From: CALBZH01 sp964538515
Lineage (GTDB): Bacteria > Desulfobacterota > Syntrophobacteria > Syntrophobacterales > Syntrophobacteraceae
Direction: 5' to 3'
Length of the DNA: 64,000 bases
Assembly: GCA_964538515.1 (NCBI GenBank)
Contig: CAZIEW010000011.1
Span: 23,095-87,094 of the forward strand
In this document: positions 61,141 through 64,000 of the stretch, piece after piece
Layout of the letters: every line of letters begins with the position of its first letter
Numbering within the stretch: the stretch's first letter is position 1
Translations under genes and position numbers: made by a program
The notes under the pieces: generated by a model
Seen by the model: only the letters and a program-made list of their open reading frames with translations
Told to the model about the DNA's origin: nothing
Database searches by the model: none

Positions 61141-62187
61141 ATGCTGGAAGTCTATTTCCAAAAGGCAAAGTTGAACGAGATCATCGAGCAGCTGATTCGA
61201 CTGCTCCGCGTCTACGCGCCCGTGCTTAAGGGGGCGTATCACGAATTTGCTCAAATCAAGACGGCGAGCGACGCGGACTTGGGGTTCCAAAACACGAGGT
61301 TGTCTCCCAAGGGACTGTTCCATCCGCATCTCGAGCGGATGTTCGAGTTTTCCCTCGCCAAAGGGGACCCTCAGGCTTCCATCCTGAAGGAAGTGCCAAA
61401 AGACTATAGCCCCAGTGTCATCTTGGGGATTCGACCATGCGACGCGCGCGCCTTTCAGCTCGACGACGTGAATTTCGACACAGAGACCATTAAAGACCCC
61501 TGGTGGGTCGAGCGGCGAAAATCAATGACCCTGGTGGGGCTGGCGTGTAACGAGCCGTGCAGCACCTGCTTCTGCACGACCGTTGGAGCGGGTCCCTTCG
61601 ACACCAAGGGGCTGGACGCCGTGCTGGTCGATGTTGGGGCGGGCTACGTCGTGCGCGCGGTTACGGAACGGGGGGAAGCGCTTGTTTCGAAGCTGGGGCT
61701 TAAGGATCTCCTTCCGGACGAAGCGGCGACGAAGGCGGAAGAGCTGAAGTCCGCCGCTGAGCAGTCTTTGGGAAGGCTTTTCGACACCGAAGCCATTGCC
61801 GGGAGAGATTCAGCCGAGCTTTTCAACGCATCCTTCTGGGAGGAGGTCCAGTTCGCCTGCATCAACTGCGGTACGTGTACCTTCCTCTGCCCCACCTGTT
61901 GGTGCTTCGACATTCAGGATGAGGTCTCGGGAGAAAAGGGTGAACGGGTAAGGCTTTGGGATTCTTGCATGTTCCCGCTCTTCACGCTTCATGGCTCCGG
62001 GCACAACCCTCGCAGCCAGAAGTTGCAGCGGGTTCGACAGCGCTTCATGCACAAGCTCAAGTACTACCAGGATAAATACCACCAGGGGGTGGCGTGTGTG
62101 GGGTGTGGACGTTGCGTGACCCAGTGCCCGGTCAATATCGACATACGCAGCGTGGCTCAATTGATGTCGGCGTCCTGCATCTGCTGA
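61141..62187 (+). CDS. FlxB/AsrA-like 4Fe-4S dicluster protein
   Basis: 348 residues. The body resembles anaerobic sulfite reductase subunit A / sulfhydrogenase beta subunits (G-I-R-P-C-D-A-R-A-F, C-N-E-P-C-S-T-C-F-C). Two 4Fe-4S motifs are at C240-C243-C246-C250 and C319-C322-C325-C329. ATG has AAGGA 7 nt upstream. With the next gene it forms the AsrA/AsrB-like pair expected to take electrons from NAD(P)H. Confidence 0.85.
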   Translation: MLEVYFQKAKLNEIIEQLIRLLRVYAPVLKGAYHEFAQIKTASDADLGFQNTRLSPKGLFHPHLERMFEFSLAKGDPQASILKEVPKDYSPSVILGIRPCDARAFQLDDVNFDTETIKDPWWVERRKSMTLVGLACNEPCSTCFCTTVGAGPFDTKGLDAVLVDVGAGYVVRAVTERGEALVSKLGLKDLLPDEAATKAEELKSAAEQSLGRLFDTEAIAGRDSAELFNASFWEEVQFACINCGTCTFLCPTCWCFDIQDEVSGEKGERVRLWDSCMFPLFTLHGSGHNPRSQKLQRVRQRFMHKLKYYQDKYHQGVACVGCGRCVTQCPVNIDIRSVAQLMSASCIC

Positions 62188-62260
62188 AGCCGGGCTCGTG
62201 AGCCTGGGCGTGGCAGTGTGTGGCAACAGCCCGGGTGACTTGTTTATGGAGGAATTCGAG

Positions 62261-63103
62261 GTGAGCAATCCCTATCTACCTTATCCTGTTCGCATTGACT
62301 CGGTTGTGACGGAAACCGAAGACCGAAACCTGAAGACGTTCAAGCTCGTGTTCTTGAATCCTGAAGATGAGGCGAAATTCAGCTACATGCCGGGCCAGTT
62401 CGCGGAGCTATCCGTCGCGGGTCTCGGAGAAATCCCAATCGGCATCGCCACGTCTCCCACCGAAAAAGGCTTCATCCAGTTCACCGTGAACAAGGTCGGA
62501 AAGGTGACCACCCACCTGCACAACATGCAGGCCGGCGAGATCATGGGCGTGAGGGGCCCCATGGGAAACTGGTACCCGTGGGATCTTCTAGAGGGGAAAA
62601 ACGTGGTGATCATCGGGGGTGGATTTGCGTTCACCACCCTCAGGTCGTCTATTATCTACATGCTGGATCCGGCCAATCGCCCCAAATTCGGCGACATCAC
62701 GGTCGTTTACGGCGCTCGTTCTCCCGGACTGCTGCTTTACAAGGACGAGCTCGCTGCATGGGAGGCGCGGGACGACATTCACATGCACATCACCGTGGAT
62801 GGAACGAACGATCCCAACTGGAAATACAACGTCGGCTTCGTTCCGGCGGTCACCAAGCAGAAGGCTCCCAGCTCCGAGAACGCGTACGCCATCATTTGCG
62901 GGCCGCCGATCATGATCAAGTTCACGCTGCCGGTGCTGACGGAGCTCGGCTTCCCGCCCGACAGGATCATCTCCAGCCTCGAGATGCGCATGAAGTGCGG
63001 GATCGGCATATGCGGGCGGTGCAACATCGGAACCGAATACGTCTGCAAGGACGGGCCGGTTTTCACGCTCGAGAAGCTCGCACAGCTGCCCAATGAGTAC
63101 TAG
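62261..63103 (+). CDS. FlxA/AsrB-like FAD/NAD(P)-binding oxidoreductase subunit
   Basis: 280 residues of the ferredoxin reductase/dihydroorotate dehydrogenase electron-transfer type. The FAD domain carries M-P-G-Q-F-A-E-L. The NAD(P) domain has I-I-G-G-G-F-A-F-T-T-L-R (117-128) and C-G-P-P-I-M. The C-terminal [2Fe-2S] ligands are C246, C251, C254 and C262. A GTG start (M-S-N-P-Y-L-P-Y-P) was chosen because GGAGG lies 8 nt upstream; ATG 62246 five codons earlier lacks a ribosome site. It is the likely pyridine-nucleotide entry point of the complex. Confidence 0.87.
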   Translation: MSNPYLPYPVRIDSVVTETEDRNLKTFKLVFLNPEDEAKFSYMPGQFAELSVAGLGEIPIGIATSPTEKGFIQFTVNKVGKVTTHLHNMQAGEIMGVRGPMGNWYPWDLLEGKNVVIIGGGFAFTTLRSSIIYMLDPANRPKFGDITVVYGARSPGLLLYKDELAAWEARDDIHMHITVDGTNDPNWKYNVGFVPAVTKQKAPSSENAYAIICGPPIMIKFTLPVLTELGFPPDRIISSLEMRMKCGIGICGRCNIGTEYVCKDGPVFTLEKLAQLPNEY

Positions 63104-63240
63104 CTACCAAGCATGAGTCGCAATGGTGAGGGTAAGAAAATTTGGACAAGCGGGGTCGCTGCGCGTGTGCAGGTCGACCCCCCTCTGACGGCCGAAGCTT
63201 GAGAAAAAATGCTTTAAAAGAGCGGGTCGCCATGATATAC

Positions 63241-63259
63241 GATCGGGCAATGCCTGATC
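63241..63259. promoter_or_regulatory. Palindrome before the HdrD/DsrK-like gene
   Basis: GATCGGGCA-A-TGCCTGATC is an inverted repeat with one mismatch, 30 nt before the start codon. TTTAAA and TATACG with a 17-nt spacer lie just upstream (63212-63240), so this could be an operator over the transcription start of a separately regulated gene. A hairpin in the mRNA leader is the alternative. Confidence 0.45.
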
Positions 63260-63288
63260 ATGTCGAATCACATTAGGGGAGAGAATGT

Positions 63289-64000
63289 ATGGAGCCGTTG
63301 TTGTTGTCAAAACGTGAAAGGCGCAAGCTGGCGACGCAGTTCGCCGACCTGTGCCTTACCTGCGGCACATGCGCAGGCGGGTGCCCGGTCACAGGGGTCG
63401 ATGGACTGGACGTCCGGAAAGCTGTGCGTATGGTGGTGCTGGGGATGGATCAGGAGTTGATCGACTCCAGATTCCCATGGGTCTGCACACTTTGCGGACG
63501 CTGTGAGCATGCCTGCCCCATGAAGATCGACCTGCTCGCCCTGTTGCGGTCGGCCCGCGCACATCGGCAGAGGGACAAGGTTCCCGGTGTGCTTCACAAG
63601 GGCGTCGAGATGTGCCTGAAGACCGGCAACAACGTCGGCATTCCCAAGGAGGATTTTCTGTTCCTGCTCGAGGACATGGGCGCGGAGCTGGCCGAGGAGC
63701 TGCCAGGATTTGAAGTGCCGGTCGACAAGAAGGGGGCCAAGTACCTTTTCACGATCAACTCCAAAGAGCCCTTCGGTGAGCCGGAAGACATGATGTTCTG
63801 GTGGCGAATCCTGTATGCCGCCGATGAGTCCTGGACGACGACGTCGGAAAACTGGGAAGGCGTCAACTGGGGTCTCTTCACGGGTGATGATGATGCCATG
63901 AAGGAAATTGTCGGGCGCATCGTCAAGAACTACAAGGAGCTCGGCTGCGAGTACCTTGTCTTACCCGAGTGAGGGCACGCCTACTATGCGACCAGGCTTG
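63289..64000 (+). CDS. HdrD/DsrK-like iron-sulfur protein with probable selenocysteine at TGA 63970, 3' end outside window
   Basis: Two N-terminal 4Fe-4S motifs are seen: C22-C25-C28-C32 and C66-C69-C72-C76. A region expected to be the start of a Cys-rich (CCG-type) domain follows. At codon 228 the frame meets TGA in the context V-L-P-E-(TGA)-G-H-A-Y-Y-A-T-R-L and stays open to the window end. DsrK/TmcB/GlpC relatives carry Cys in this E-C-G-H-A position, so TGA is best read as selenocysteine. Stopping there would leave an unusual truncated protein. It probably accepts electrons from the Flox-like subunits upstream. The SECIS element cannot be judged from the 28 nt that remain. Confidence 0.78.

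Noticed and set aside
1..64000. tRNA genes, rRNA or CRISPR arrays
   Set aside because: I looked for T-loop-like sequences in the intergenic regions and for regularly spaced repeats and found none that stand up.

Overview
This 64 kb window is bacterial, GC-rich (about 60% by eye) and densely packed. The gene set points to an anaerobic deltaproteobacterium (Desulfobacterota) of the Syntrophobacter type. Lysine synthesis uses LL-diaminopimelate aminotransferase. There is a standalone FMN-type glutamate synthase, and a Flox-like/heterodisulfide-reductase-like electron-transfer cluster that ends in a probable selenoprotein. The taxonomic call is an inference from gene content. A run of exactly 100 N at 18556-18655 shows that the sequence is a scaffold with a placeholder gap.

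Region 1-16.2 kb (minus strand) is one long co-directional run: xerC, hslV, hslU, argB, argD, argF, argG, argH, a lipoprotein, lysA, dapF, dapA, dapB, dapL, folK, a small YHS-like membrane protein and the start of a transaldolase-family gene. Several junctions are 4-nt ATGA overlaps. It combines the late arginine pathway, the lysine/diaminopimelate pathway and the HslUV protease.

Region 16.5-25.8 kb (plus strand) has a QueD-like enzyme, a DUF2333-like exported protein and two tandem, paralogous, membrane-anchored STAND-type NTPases of about 1270-1290 residues with C-terminal helical repeats. The assembly gap removes the P-loop part of the first copy. Region 25.9-36.3 kb (minus) has an M48 protease with TPRs, kdsD, purF, carB (interrupted by an in-frame TAG), carA, kdsB and a FitA/PIN toxin-antitoxin pair with an operator-like palindrome.

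Region 36.4-49.5 kb is mostly plus strand: glnE, an FMN-binding PNPOx-like protein, a Uma2-family protein, a SWIM/SNF2 helicase, an orphan RHH antitoxin whose MazF-like partner is reduced to about ten codons, a structured 880-bp intergenic region, the FMN-dependent glutamate synthase, surE (minus), an HMG-CoA lyase-like gene with a strong promoter, a lipoprotein and a dodecin. Region 49.8-59.1 kb is mostly minus: an MgtC-like protein, an XRE-cupin regulator, a nitroreductase, the pabA-pabB-pabC folate genes, a CpsB-type PHP phosphatase and a double-length phosphofructokinase with a eukaryote-like degenerate C-terminal half. One plus-strand gene here (52281) encodes an internally duplicated acidic protein.

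Region 59.7-64 kb (plus) encodes an MvhD-like subunit, two iron-sulfur proteins and an FAD/NAD-binding subunit (Flox-like, in the order D-C-B-A). These are followed by an HdrD/DsrK-like iron-sulfur protein whose frame runs through a TGA at the conserved Cys of an E-C-G-H-A-Y motif. No tRNA, rRNA, CRISPR array or complete insertion sequence was recognised.
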